A stretch of 64,000 bases of DNA from Gaiellasilicea sp963850995 (GTDB lineage: Bacteria; Actinomycetota; Thermoleophilia; Gaiellales; Gaiellaceae), in assembly GCA_963850995.1 (NCBI GenBank), contig CAWKNQ010000004.1, positions 124,001 to 188,000 of the forward strand, in the 5' to 3' direction. The notes below the pieces were generated by a model. It made no database searches. It saw only the letters and a program-made list of their open reading frames with translations, and was not told where the DNA came from. Both the position numbers and the translations under genes were made by a program. Shown here one piece after another: positions 50,893-59,751 of this stretch (the first letter of the stretch is position 1; every line of letters starts with the position of its first letter).

Positions 50893-51558
50893 ATCCAGGT
50901 CTGGCGCGCGACGGCGAGGACCTCGCCGTCCGCCGCGAGCAGCGCCGTGCCGGCGTGCAGCTTCCGCCCCTCCTCGCCGAGCGGCCACGAGACGACGACG
51001 CACTGCTCGCCCTCGGCCGGCAGCCGCCGGATCTCGGCCGTCATCCGGCCGAGCACGACCTCGCCCCGGCCAGGCCCGCCGACCGCATACGCGCCGGCGC
51101 AGTCGATCGCCGCCCAGACGACCTCGGAGGAGGCTTCGCGGGCGGTCCACGGCGCCGCGTGGATCTCCTCGCGCCCGCCGACCGGGCCGACGTGGATACA
51201 GAGACCGTCCTCCGGCCGGATGCCACAGGAGAAGCACTCGGAGAAGTTCTCGCCCTGGAAACGCACGTGCCGAGCGGCCGCGTCCTCGGCCTCCGCCGGC
51301 GTGACCGCCGGCGGCTCGACGCCCGGCGATGCCCGGCCGCGCCTCCGCGACGAGCGCCTCTCCGTCGAGGAGCAGCATGCGGCCGTCCTCCTCGGCGACG
51401 GCGAGCGGCCGCGCGAGCGGAGGCGGCAGCCGCAGCGTCACCTCAGCGGGCCCGTCGACGAACGCGGCAAGCCGTCCGGACGCGTAGCCGCCGTTCGCGG
51501 ACTGCAGCGGGCCGCGGTAGCGGCGGTCGATCAGGATGTTTTCGCCTCTGAGTCGCAA
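50874..51558 (-). CDS. Hotdog/PaaI-thioesterase-like protein (frameshifted)
   Basis: About 228 aa from TTG 51558. N-terminal part LRGENILIDRRYRGPLQSAN and GYASGRLAAFVDGPAEVTLR; frame change near 51325; then RFQGENFSECFSCGIRPEDG and PWTAREASSEVVWAAIDCAG, GRMTAEIRRLPAEGEQCVVV. The CFxCG segment followed by DGL and an AAPWTP-like stretch resembles a PaaI-like hotdog thioesterase group with an extra N-terminal half. It overlaps the LanC-like 3' end by 19 bp and is divergent from nadE. Confidence 0.6.
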
Positions 51559-51577
51559 ACCGGTACGATCGCTCTCG

Positions 51578-53285
51578 ATGCGGCTTGCACTCGCCCAGAT
51601 CAATGCCGTCGTCGGTGACCTGGACGGCAACCGCGAGCGCATTCTCGCTGCTGTCGCGGACGCGCGCGCGGCGAACGCCGACCTCGTCCTCCTGCCCGAG
51701 CTCGCCGTCACCGGCTACCCGCCGGAGGACCTGCTGCTCCGGCCGGCGTTCGTGCGCGCCGCGGAGGAGTCGCTGCACGAGATCGCGGCGGCCTGCACCG
51801 GCATCACCGCGCTGATCGGGACGCCGTGGTTCGACCGAGACCTCTTCAACGCCTGCGCGGTCTGCGCCGACGGAGAGGTGAAGGCGGTCTACCGGAAGCG
51901 CTACCTGCCGAACTACGGCGTCTTCGACGAGGACCGCTACTTCGCGCCCGGCCGAGATCTGCTCCTGCTCCGCTGCGGCCGGACGCTGCTCGGCCCGACG
52001 ATCTGCGAGGACGTCTGGCAGCCCGGCCCGCCGGCGACCGACCTCTCGCTCGCGGGCGCCGAGCTCCTGCTCAACGTGTCGGCATCTCCCTACCACGTCG
52101 GTAAGGCCGAGGAGCGCGAGGAGATGCTCGTCACCCGGGCGCGCGACAACTCGGCCTACCTCGCCTTCTGCAACCTCGTCGGCGGCCAGGACGAGCTCCT
52201 CTTCGACGGGCACTCCGTCGTGCTCGACGACGAGGGCGAAGTGCTCGCCCGCGCGCCGGGCTTCGAGGAGGCGCTCCTCGTCGTCGACCTCGACCCGACC
52301 GAGGCGATCGGCCGGCGGCTGCGCGACGTCCGCCGGCGCTCCCTGGCGCGTGAACGGGAGGACGAGCAGGAGCCGCGGCTCGTCGAGCTGGGGGATTGTG
52401 TTTCAGAAACACAAGGCGCAGCGAGAGCCGCCGAGGTCGTGCCCGTTCGAGCCGGAGCTGGAGCAGATGCGACGCGCGCTGCTGCTCGGCCTGCGCGACT
52501 ACGTGGGCAAGAACGGCTTCGGCGACGTCGTGCTCGGGCTTTCCGGCGGGATCGACTCGGCCCTCGTCGCCGCGCTGGCAGCTGACGCGCTCGGCCCCGA
52601 GCGGGTGCACTGCGTCTCGATGCCGTCGCGCTACTCCTCGGAAGGGACGCAGACCGACGCACGCCGCGTCGCCGAGAGCCTCGGCTGCGACTTTCGCGAG
52701 ATCCCGATCGAGCAGATGGTGGTCGCCTTCCACGCGGCCGAGGTCGGCACGAACGGGCTCGCCGCCGAGAACCTGCAGGCGCGCGTGCGCGGGATGACGC
52801 TCATGTCCCTCTCGAACGAGCACGGCTGGCTCGTGCTCGCGACGGGGAACAAGTCGGAGCTCTCGGTCGGCTACTCGACGCTGTACGGCGACCTTGCCGG
52901 AGGCTTCGCCCTGATCAAGGACGTCTACAAGACCGACGTCTTCCGGCTCGCGCGGCACTTGAACGAGCGCGCCGGACGCGAGCTGATCCCCGTCTCGATC
53001 ATCGAGCGGCCCCCCTCGGCCGAGCTGCGGGCGGACCAGCGCGACCAGGATTCCCTGCCGCCGTACGAGCAGCTCGACGCGGTTCTCGAGGCCTACGTCG
53101 AGCTCGACCGCTCGCGCGAGGAGCTGCTCGCCGAGGGGCACGACGCCGAGGTTGTCGAGCGGGCGCTCGCCCTGATCGACCGCGCCGAGTACAAGCGCCG
53201 GCAGGCGCCGCCCGGCGTGAAGCTGCGGCCGAAGGCGTTCGGGCGCGACCGGCGCACGCCGATCACGAACCGCTGGCGGGGTTGA
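51578..53285 (+). CDS. nadE: Glutamine-dependent NAD+ synthetase (frameshifted)
   Basis: About 568 aa. The N-terminal nitrilase-type amidase domain has the Glu-Lys-Cys triad in LVLLPELAVTGYPPEDLLLR, VYRKRYLPNYGVFDEDRYF and LGPTICEDVWQPG. The synthetase domain follows: VLGLSGGIDSALVAALAADA (P-loop), SMPSRYSSEGTQTDARRVAE, LATGNKSELSVGYSTLYGDL and RPPSAELRADQRDQDSLPPY. A frame change near 52400, in the linker before KAQREPPRSCPFEPELEQM, splits it. Because nadE is essential, an assembly indel is the likely cause. ATG 51578 (MRLALAQINAVVGDLDG). Confidence 0.92.
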
Positions 53286-53296
53286 CACGCGACGGT

Positions 53297-53316
53297 CGGT
53301 AAGCGTATGCTTACCG
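53297..53316. promoter_or_regulatory. Palindromic ArsR-type operator
   Basis: CGGTAAGC-GTAT-GCTTACCG, perfect 8-bp arms, ending 3 bp before the ArsR GTG. The place and size suit autorepression by the ArsR protein; the gene is probably leaderless or nearly so. Confidence 0.65.
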
Positions 53317-53319
53317 TAA

Positions 53320-53628
53320 GTGGCGACTAACGGAACAGTCTTCGACGCGCTCGGTGACCCCACCCGGCGCAGCATCTTCGAAACGCTCAGGGACGGGCCG
53401 CGCTCGGTCGGTGAGCTCGCCGCCGGGCTGCCCGTCAGCCGTCCGGCCGTCTCGCAGCACCTCCGCGTCCTCGAGCGGGCGGGCCTCGTCAGCCACACCG
53501 CGAACGGGACGCGGAACCTCTACAGCATCGAGCCCGGCGGCGTGGCCGAGCTCCGCGCCTACTTCGACAGCTTCTGGGGCGACGCGCTGGAGCGCTTCGC
53601 CGAGGAAACACGAAAGGAGACAGGATGA
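53320..53628 (+). CDS. ArsR-family transcriptional regulator
   Basis: 102 aa winged helix: FDALGDPTRRSIFETLRDGP, then SVGELAAGLPVSRPAVSQHL and RVLERAGLVSHTANGTRNLY. It lacks the Cys-based metal sites of ArsR/SmtB sensors and belongs to the subgroup paired with SRPBCC/AHSA1 proteins. Its stop overlaps the SRPBCC ATG (ATGA). Confidence 0.9.
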   Translation: MATNGTVFDALGDPTRRSIFETLRDGPRSVGELAAGLPVSRPAVSQHLRVLERAGLVSHTANGTRNLYSIEPGGVAELRAYFDSFWGDALERFAEETRKETG

Positions 53629-54065
53629 GCGTCGTGACAACCGATGCGATCCGCAAGACCGTGCTCGTCGACTTCGCGCCCGCGGAGGCGTTCGAGCTCT
53701 TCACGACCCGCGCGTCGTCGTGGTGGCCGATGAAGACCCACTCGTACGGCGGGGACAAGGTGCGGGCCGTCGTCTTCGAGCCGCGCGTCGGCGGCTCGGT
53801 CCACGAGGTCACCGACGAGGGCACCGCGCCCTGGGCGAAGATCACGGCGTGGGAGCCGCCGGACCGGTTCGTGATGGACTGGCTGATCGGCAACTGCGCG
53901 GGCACCGAGGTCGAGGTGCGGTTCTCGCCTGAAGGCCCTGGAGCGCGAGTCGAGCTCGAGCATCGCGGCTGGGACCGGATCGAGGACGCGAGCGGCCGCG
54001 ACAACTACTCGGCCGGCTGGGACGTCGTGCTCGCGCCTTTCGAGACTGCGGCGAAGAAGTCCTGA
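53625..54065 (+). CDS. SRPBCC (AHSA1/START-like) domain protein
   Basis: 146 aa with a single AHSA1-type helix-grip fold: IRKTVLVDFAPAEAFELFTT at the start, WWPMKTHSYGGDKVRAVVFE, then ITAWEPPDRFVMDWLIGNCA and VELEHRGWDRIEDASGRDNY ending GWDVVLAPFETAA. Binds a hydrophobic ligand or partner; typical companion of an ArsR regulator. Its last 61 bp overlap the convergent glycosylase gene. Confidence 0.88.
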   Translation: MSVVTTDAIRKTVLVDFAPAEAFELFTTRASSWWPMKTHSYGGDKVRAVVFEPRVGGSVHEVTDEGTAPWAKITAWEPPDRFVMDWLIGNCAGTEVEVRFSPEGPGARVELEHRGWDRIEDASGRDNYSAGWDVVLAPFETAAKKS

Positions 54066-54574
54066 AACCAGCGCAGGCGCTCGGCCCACGACACCGAGGC
54101 GTTCGCGGGCGAAGACGAAGGGAGCACGAAGAGCGCCGTCTCGGCCAGGCGGCGCTCCTGCGGTCCGAGCTCCGCCCGCTCGCCGAACGCGCCGCGATAG
54201 GCCTCCTTGCCGACGAAGCCGATCGCGCGCGGCCGCAGCTCGACGGCGATCCGCTCCAGCCGCTCCGCCGAGCCGGCGAAGTCCGCGCGACGCAGGTCGC
54301 CTGAGCCTCGCGTCGTCCGGTAGGCGGCGTTCGTGATTCCGATCCCCAGCTTCAGGAGCTCGAACTGCTCGCTCGGGTCGTAGAGGCGCGGCGTGAAGCC
54401 GGCGGCGTGCAGCAGCCGCCAGAAGTCGTTGCGCGGGTTGGCGAAGTGGGCGTTCGCGGCGGCCGACACGCGGCCCGGGTTGATCCCGCAGAAGACCGCG
54501 GCGAGGCCGGGCGCGAGGACGTCCGGGACGTCGGAGTCTCCTAGGGCGTTCCAGGCGGGTCGCTCGCGATGCAC
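54005..54574 (-). CDS. mug: G/U mismatch-specific uracil-DNA glycosylase (Mug/TDG type)
   Basis: 189 aa. The active-site motif is VFCGINPGRVSAAANAHFAN, with Asn as in Mug family members, and FWRLLHAAGFTPRLYDPSEQ. The second motif region is FVLPSSSPANASVSWAERLR. It removes uracil or ethenocytosine from mismatches. It overlaps the SRPBCC gene tail-to-tail by 61 bp, so the C-terminal residues are constrained on both strands. Confidence 0.88.
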   Translation of the reverse strand: MHRERPAWNALGDSDVPDVLAPGLAAVFCGINPGRVSAAANAHFANPRNDFWRLLHAAGFTPRLYDPSEQFELLKLGIGITNAAYRTTRGSGDLRRADFAGSAERLERIAVELRPRAIGFVGKEAYRGAFGERAELGPQERRLAETALFVLPSSSPANASVSWAERLRWFQDFFAAVSKGASTTSQPAE

Positions 54575-54636
54575 GGCCGGAGGGGACAGTATGGAAATAC
54601 GGCCCCGGAGAGCCGGGCGGCGCGAGCGGCCCGAGG

Positions 54637-54659
54637 CGGGCGGAGCCGGGCTCCGCCCG
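54637..54659. terminator. Hairpin between glycosylase and small-protein genes
   Basis: CGGGCGGAGC and GCTCCGCCCG form a 10-bp stem with a CGG loop. No T tract. It lies in the 111-bp gap between mug and the 61-aa gene, so it may end transcription from the upstream minus-strand genes. Confidence 0.4.
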
Positions 54660-54685
54660 GCGGGAGCCCGCCGGCCTGGGACGCC

Positions 54686-54871
54686 CTAGGCGGCTTCGGG
54701 TTCTCTCGCGTCGAGCTTCTCTTCAAAGGCTGACCGCAGCAGCTCGCCGGTCACGTGCGTGTGGTAGCGAGGGTGCCGGGCGACGATGATCACCTTGACG
54801 GCGTCGTCTCCCCGCCACCCGTAGCAGCGGGCGTAGCACTCGGCCTCGCTCAGCGTCCGGAGCCGTTGCAT
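54686..54871 (-). CDS. Small hypothetical protein, 61 aa
   Basis: Begins MQRLRTLSEAECYARCYGWR and continues DDAVKVIIVARHPRYHTHVT, then ELLRSAFEEKLDAREPEAA. Codon use fits a real gene. It has a C-x3-C pair (ECYARCYG) and a short beta strand. 31 bp downstream of the saccharopine-dehydrogenase-like gene. Not recognised. Confidence 0.6.
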   Translation of the reverse strand: MQRLRTLSEAECYARCYGWRGDDAVKVIIVARHPRYHTHVTGELLRSAFEEKLDAREPEAA

Positions 54872-54902
54872 GGCCGCACCGTAAGCGGGAGACCGGACGG
54901 CA

Positions 54903-55916
54903 TCAGTCCACGATCGTGAGCAGCGGCTCGAGCCGCGCCGCCAGCGTGCGGGCGTCGAAGGCCTCGGCCGGCGCGAGCACGCCGGTGCCGCGCGCCTCGC
55001 CCGCGAGCAGCGACTCGGCGCCACGGACGAGGAGGAGCGCCGTCAGGCCGTAGACGTCGCTGCCCTCAAGCACGGCGCGTCCGCTCCCGCCCTGGCCAAT
55101 CGCCTCGGCGACGACCGTGAAGCGGCTCTTGCGGCGGGACTCCTCCGACGGCCCGTGCGGCCCGAAACGCGAGAGCGCACGCACGACCGGGGAGCCCAGG
55201 CGGCCGAGACCGCCCGCCTTCGCTGCAACCGCCGGCGCCCGAATGTAGGAGCGCACGTTGCGCACCTCCGTGTGCCGCGGCACCGTGATCGGCTCCGTGC
55301 CGCCCCACTCGACCACCGTCTTCTCACCGAACGGGAAGCGGATCGTCCGCGTCGTCGCGCCGAAGCGCGAGGGCACGAGCCGGCCGCCCTCCCACGCGAC
55401 CTGCTCCTGGCCCATCACCGCGCCGATCGTGCGCCGCGTCCCGCTGCTCGTGCCGACGCCCTTGACCGAGTAGGCGACGACGAGCTCGTCGAGCGGCCCT
55501 TCCACCTGCTCGGCGGCGAGCCGCGCCGCGAGGTCGCCGGGCACGTAGTCGAAGCCAAAGGCGGGCAGGACGGCCCGGTCGGACTGGACCTGCTCGTGCA
55601 GGAGACGTACCCAGGCCTGCTCGCCGCTCGTGTCGAGGTAGTGGGCGCCGACAGTCTTCGCGGCGAGCACCGGCGCCAGACCGATCTCGAGGAACGGCCC
55701 TGCGCACGACGCCAGGACGTCACAACCGTCGAGCGCCTGCGCGAGCGCGTCGGGGTCGCGAGCATCGGCGACGCGCACTTCCTCGCCGGGCGCGGCCAGC
55801 TCCTGGAGCGCCTCTCGGCGCCGGCCGACGAGCCTCACCTCGAGCCCGGCCCGGCGCGCCTCGGCGAGAACGAGCCGCCCGGTAAAGCCGGTGACGCCGA
55901 GGATCCCGACCGCCAT
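54903..55916 (-). CDS. Saccharopine dehydrogenase-like oxidoreductase
   Basis: 337 aa. N-terminal Rossmann fold VGILGVTGFTGRLVLAEARR followed by GRRREALQELAAPGEEVRVA and CAGPFLEIGLAPVLAAKTVG, as in the saccharopine-dehydrogenase-like/trans-acting enoyl reductase family. DTSGEQAWVRLLHEQV and FGFDYVPGDLAARLAAEQVE are further family features. The substrate is unknown. Divergent from the OsmC gene, 23 bp between starts. Confidence 0.82.
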   Translation of the reverse strand: MAVGILGVTGFTGRLVLAEARRAGLEVRLVGRRREALQELAAPGEEVRVADARDPDALAQALDGCDVLASCAGPFLEIGLAPVLAAKTVGAHYLDTSGEQAWVRLLHEQVQSDRAVLPAFGFDYVPGDLAARLAAEQVEGPLDELVVAYSVKGVGTSSGTRRTIGAVMGQEQVAWEGGRLVPSRFGATTRTIRFPFGEKTVVEWGGTEPITVPRHTEVRNVRSYIRAPAVAAKAGGLGRLGSPVVRALSRFGPHGPSEESRRKSRFTVVAEAIGQGGSGRAVLEGSDVYGLTALLLVRGAESLLAGEARGTGVLAPAEAFDARTLAARLEPLLTIVD

Positions 55917-55939
55917 GGCGCGAGTGTAGGTTGAGCCGC

Positions 55940-56353
55940 ATGAGCAGCGCGCGCGCGAAGGTGTTCGCCTACGCGGTCTCGGTCGGCCGAGACGGAACGG
56001 CCCGCAACATCGACGGCGGCGCTCCGCTCGTCGCCGACGAGCAATGGTCGCCGGAGGATCTCGTGCTCGTCGGGCTCGCCCGCTGCACGCTGACGAGCCT
56101 CCGCTTCCACGCGCGCCGCGCCGAGATCGCAGTGGCCGGCAGCGTGGACGCGAGCGGCGAGGTCACCCAGCGCGACACGGACGGCCGCTATGCGTTCGTC
56201 CGGGTCAAGGTCGTCGCCGATGTCACGCTCGAGCCGGCGCCCGAGAACGTGCGCGAGCTCCTCTCGAAGGCCGAGCGCGACTGCTTCGTCGGCGCGTCGC
56301 TGACCTCGAAGCCGCGCTACCGCTGGACCGTCAACGGCCAGGAGCTGCCGTGA
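55940..56353 (+). CDS. OsmC-family protein
   Basis: 137 aa from ATG 55940; ATG 55931 is an in-frame alternative. OsmC/Ohr fold: DEQWSPEDLVLVGLARCTLT carries the first redox Cys in the usual place, followed by SLRFHARRAEIAVAGSVDAS. The second Cys in KAERDCFVGASLTSKPRYRW completes the peroxidatic pair. Members reduce organic hydroperoxides. First of a four-gene chain with overlaps (GTGA to the aminotransferase). Confidence 0.88.
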   Translation: MSSARAKVFAYAVSVGRDGTARNIDGGAPLVADEQWSPEDLVLVGLARCTLTSLRFHARRAEIAVAGSVDASGEVTQRDTDGRYAFVRVKVVADVTLEPAPENVRELLSKAERDCFVGASLTSKPRYRWTVNGQELP

Positions 56354-57516
56354 GCACGACGCTGCTCGACGTCACGGCAGTCCGCGAGCGCTTCTCGGCG
56401 CTCGACCGGCCGCTGGCGTTCTTCGACGGGCCGGGCGGCACCCAGTGCCCGGACGAGGTGATCGACGCGATCGCCGGCTACCTGCGCGAGGACAACGCGA
56501 ACATCGGCGCGCCGTACGAGACGAGCATTCGCACCGTCGAGCTGATCGAGCGGGCGCGTGCGGCGGCGGCGCGTTTCCTCTCCTGTCACCCGGACGGAGT
56601 CGCCTTCGGGCCGAGCATGACCTCGTTGAACTTCCTGCTCACGCGGGCGCTCGGTCGGACGCTGCACGCCGGCGACGAGGTCGTCTGCACGCGGCTCGAC
56701 CACGACGCCAACGTCGCACCCTGGCTCGCGCTCGCCGAGGATCTCGGCGTCGTCGTCCGTTTCGCCGGCGTGCACGACGATCTGTCACTCGACCTCGACG
56801 ACCTGGAGGCGCAACTCTCGGACCGCACGCGCGTCGTCGCGTTCCCGGTCGCGTCGAACGCGGTGGGAACGACGCCGGACGTGCCCCGGGTCGTCGAGCT
56901 CGCCCACGGTGCGGGCGCGCTCGCCTGGGCCGACGCCGTCCACTACGGGCCGCACGGCCCGATCGACGCGGCCGGCTGGGACGTCGACATTCTCCTCTGC
57001 TCTCCCTACAAGTTCTTCGGCCCCCACCTCGGGCTCGCGTTCGGGAAGCGCGAGCTGCTCGAGCGCCTACGCCCGTACAAGGTGCGACCGGCCGCGGACG
57101 AACCGGTCGGCAAGCGGTTCGAGCACGGCACGCAGCAGCACGAGCTCCTCGCGGGCTTCGTCGCGGCGGTCGAGTACGTCGAGTCGCTCGGCTGGGAGGC
57201 GATCACGGCGCACGAGCGCGAGCTCGGCCGGCACTTCCTCGACGGCCTTCCCGCCGCCGTGAAGCTGTACGGGCTCCCCACGATGGCGGGCCGCGTGCCC
57301 ACGTTCGCGTTCAACCTGCCCGGGCGCAGCTCCGAGGAGGTCGCGGTCGAGCTGGCCGCCCGGGACGTCGCGGTCTGGCACGGGGACTACTACGCGATCG
57401 AGATCATGAAGACGCTCGGGCTCGAGGGCACCGGCGCCGTCCGCGCGGGCTTCGTCCACTACAACACGCCGGACGAGGTCGACCGCCTCCTGACCGCGCT
57501 CGAGGAATTGTGTTGA
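56350..57516 (+). CDS. Class V aminotransferase (cysteine-desulfurase-like)
   Basis: 388 aa, PLP enzyme. FFDGPGGTQCPDEVIDAIAG and YLREDNANIGAPYETS form the start; PLP contacts include HDANVAPWLALAEDLG and VASNAVGTTPDVPRVVELAH, and the Schiff-base Lys is in CSPYKFFGPHLGLAFGK. This fits the TIGR01976-like group of cysteine-desulfurase relatives rather than IscS or SufS, since the usual active Cys loop is not seen. Coupled to OsmC upstream and to the M20 peptidase downstream. Confidence 0.87.
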   Translation: MSTTLLDVTAVRERFSALDRPLAFFDGPGGTQCPDEVIDAIAGYLREDNANIGAPYETSIRTVELIERARAAAARFLSCHPDGVAFGPSMTSLNFLLTRALGRTLHAGDEVVCTRLDHDANVAPWLALAEDLGVVVRFAGVHDDLSLDLDDLEAQLSDRTRVVAFPVASNAVGTTPDVPRVVELAHGAGALAWADAVHYGPHGPIDAAGWDVDILLCSPYKFFGPHLGLAFGKRELLERLRPYKVRPAADEPVGKRFEHGTQQHELLAGFVAAVEYVESLGWEAITAHERELGRHFLDGLPAAVKLYGLPTMAGRVPTFAFNLPGRSSEEVAVELAARDVAVWHGDYYAIEIMKTLGLEGTGAVRAGFVHYNTPDEVDRLLTALEELC

Positions 57517-58805
57517 CCCCAGTTGAGCTCCTGCAGGAGCTGATCCGGTTCGACACGACGAACCCGCCGGGGAACGAGCGCGCGTGCATCGAGTTCGTCC
57601 AGGCCCAGCTCGAGGAAGCGGGCTGCGAGACGCAGCTCTACGAGAAGGTCCCGGAGCGGCCGAACCTCGTCTCGCGCCTCGCCGGAGGCGACGCGCCGCC
57701 GCTCCTCCTCTACGGACATGTCGACGTCGTCACGACCGCGGGGCAGCGCTGGACACATCCGGCGTTCTCGGGTGAGCTCGTCGACGGCTACGTGTGGGGC
57801 CGGGGCGCGCTCGACATGAAGGGCGGCGTCGCGATGCTCGTGAGCGCGTTCCTGCGCGCGAAGCGCGAGAACGTCGAGCTCCCCGGCGACGTCGTGCTGG
57901 TCGTCCTCGCCGACGAGGAGGCAGGCGGCGAGGTCGGCGCCCGCTTCCTCGTCGAGGAGCACCCCGAGCTCTTCGCCGGAATGCGGTACGCGCTCGGCGA
58001 GTTCGGCGGCTTCAGCATGGCGATCGCCGGCCACCGTTTCTACCCGATCCAGGTGGCGGAGAAGCAGATCTGTTGGCTGAAGGCGACGGTTCGCGGCCCC
58101 GGCGGTCATGGGTCGTATGCCCACCGGGGCGGAACCGTTGCCCGCCTCGGGCGCCTCCTGCGCGATCTCGACCGGCACCGGCTGCCCGTGCACGTCACCC
58201 CGGTCGCGCGCGAGTTCGTCGAGCGGGTGGCCGCGGCACTGCCGCGCAAGGAGGCGACGGTGGTGCGCTCGCTGCTCAAGCCGCGGCTCACCGACGCTGC
58301 GTTGCGACTGCTCGGGGAGCGCGCCGTGACGATGGCGCCAATGCTGCGGAACACGGTGAACGTCACGATCGTCCGCGGCGGTGAGAAGATCAACGTCGTC
58401 CCGAGCGAGATCGAGGTCGAGCTGGACGGCCGCGCGCTTCCGGGATTCGGCCCCGACCAGCTGATCGCGGAGGTGCAGGCGATCGTCGGCGACGACGTCG
58501 AGCTCGAGCTCGTCCGCCACGACCCCGGCCCGAGCGAGCCCGACCTCGGCCTCTTCGAGACGCTCGCCGGCGTGATCCGCGAGCTCGACCCGGACGGGAT
58601 CCCGGTGCCGCTGCTGCAGATCGGGGTCACCGACGGCCGCTTCTTCTCGCGAGCGGGCGTGCAGACGTACGGCTTCGTGCCGCTCCGACTCCCCGAGGAC
58701 TTCGCGTTCACGCAGCTCCTCCACGCGGCCGACGAGCGCGTGCCGGTCGAGGCGGTCGAGTTCGGCGCCGAGGCGGTCTGGCGGGCGATCCAGAGGTTCC
58801 ACTGA
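57510..58805 (+). CDS. M20-family metallopeptidase (ArgE/DapE/CPG2-like)
   Basis: About 431 aa. GTG 57510 or TTG 57513 as start, both overlapping the aminotransferase stop. Zinc ligands: His and Asp in LLLYGHVDVVTTAGQRW, bridging Asp in WGRGALDMKGGVAMLVSAFL, Glu pair in VVLVVLADEEAGGEVGARFL, His in GFVPLRLPEDFAFTQLLHAA region. The lid domain has KATVRGPGGHGSYAHRGGTV. Hydrolyses an acylated amino acid or dipeptide. Confidence 0.9.
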   Translation: MLTPVELLQELIRFDTTNPPGNERACIEFVQAQLEEAGCETQLYEKVPERPNLVSRLAGGDAPPLLLYGHVDVVTTAGQRWTHPAFSGELVDGYVWGRGALDMKGGVAMLVSAFLRAKRENVELPGDVVLVVLADEEAGGEVGARFLVEEHPELFAGMRYALGEFGGFSMAIAGHRFYPIQVAEKQICWLKATVRGPGGHGSYAHRGGTVARLGRLLRDLDRHRLPVHVTPVAREFVERVAAALPRKEATVVRSLLKPRLTDAALRLLGERAVTMAPMLRNTVNVTIVRGGEKINVVPSEIEVELDGRALPGFGPDQLIAEVQAIVGDDVELELVRHDPGPSEPDLGLFETLAGVIRELDPDGIPVPLLQIGVTDGRFFSRAGVQTYGFVPLRLPEDFAFTQLLHAADERVPVEAVEFGAEAVWRAIQRFH

Positions 58806-59751
58806 AACTGCTCGTCCTTGGGGGGACGAAATTCCTGGGGCGCGCGGTCGTGGACGAAGCGCTCGCCCGCGGCCACGAGCTGACGCTCTTCAACCGCGGC
58901 GAGACGAATCCGGTGCTCTTTCCGGAAGCCGAGCATCTGCGGGGCGACCGTTCGGACGATCTCACGGCGCTCGCAGGCCGAACGTGGGACGCCGTGATCG
59001 ACACGTCCGGCTACGTCCCGGCGGTCGTGCGGCGCTCGGCCGAGCACCTCCGTGAGTCCCGCCGCTACGCCTTCGTCTCGAGCGTCTCGGCGTACGCCGA
59101 CTTCTCGACCGGCCCGTCCGAGTCGAGCCCGCTGGCCGAGCTCGGCGACATGTCCGCCGACGAGGTCGCGGCCGACTACTCCAACTACGGGCCCCTCAAG
59201 GCCCTCTGCGAGGCTGAGGTCGAGGCCGTCTTCGGGGAGCGCTCGCTGATCGTCCGCCCGGGACTGATCGTCGGCCCGCACGATCCGACCGGCCGCTTCA
59301 CCTACTGGGCGCAGAGGCTCGCGCGTGGCGGCGAGGTGCTCGCGCCCGGCCCGCCGGAGCGAGACAGTGCAGTTCGTCGACGTGCGCGACCTCGCCGCCT
59401 GGATCGTCGACGCCGTCGAAGGCGGGCTCTCCGGCCCCTACAACGCGACCGGTGAAGGGGTCGCCTGGGGCGAGCTCCTCGCCGGGGCCGACGTCACGTG
59501 GGTCTCGGACGAGTTCCTGCGCGAGCACGAGGTCGGCGAGTGGATGGAGCTGCCGCTCTGGCTCTCCGATCCCGCCTGGGCGGGCATGCACGCGACGGAC
59601 GTCGAGCCGCGCCGTCCGAGACGGGCTCCGCTTCCGGCCGCTCGCGGAGACGCTCGCGGGCGCGGCGACCGCCCCGGCAGTCGAGGGCGTCGGCCTGACG
59701 CCCGAGCGGGAGGCCGCGCTCATCGCCGCCTGGCACGGCAACTCGGACTAG
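58802..59751 (+). CDS. NAD-dependent epimerase/dehydratase-like reductase (frameshifted)
   Basis: About 316 aa. Rossmann start LKLLVLGGTKFLGRAVVDEA immediately at the peptidase stop; no ATG, GTG or TTG lies before it, so CTG 58802 (CTGA overlap) is the probable start. Later motifs: DAVIDTSGYVPAVVRRSAEH, RYAFVSSVSAYADFSTG, YGPLKALCEAEVEAVFGERS and VRPGLIVGPHDPTGRFTYWA. Two frame changes (near 59362 and 59610) separate QFVDVRDLAAWIVDAVEGGL and the end GLRFRPLAETLAGAATAPAV. The family includes plastid CSP41-like and isoflavone-reductase-like proteins. Confidence 0.8.

Noticed and set aside
49699..51558. A lanthipeptide biosynthetic cluster
   Set aside because: Only a LanC-like gene is present. 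No short Cys/Ser/Thr-rich leader peptide, LanB, LanM or peptide transporter was found in the flanks.
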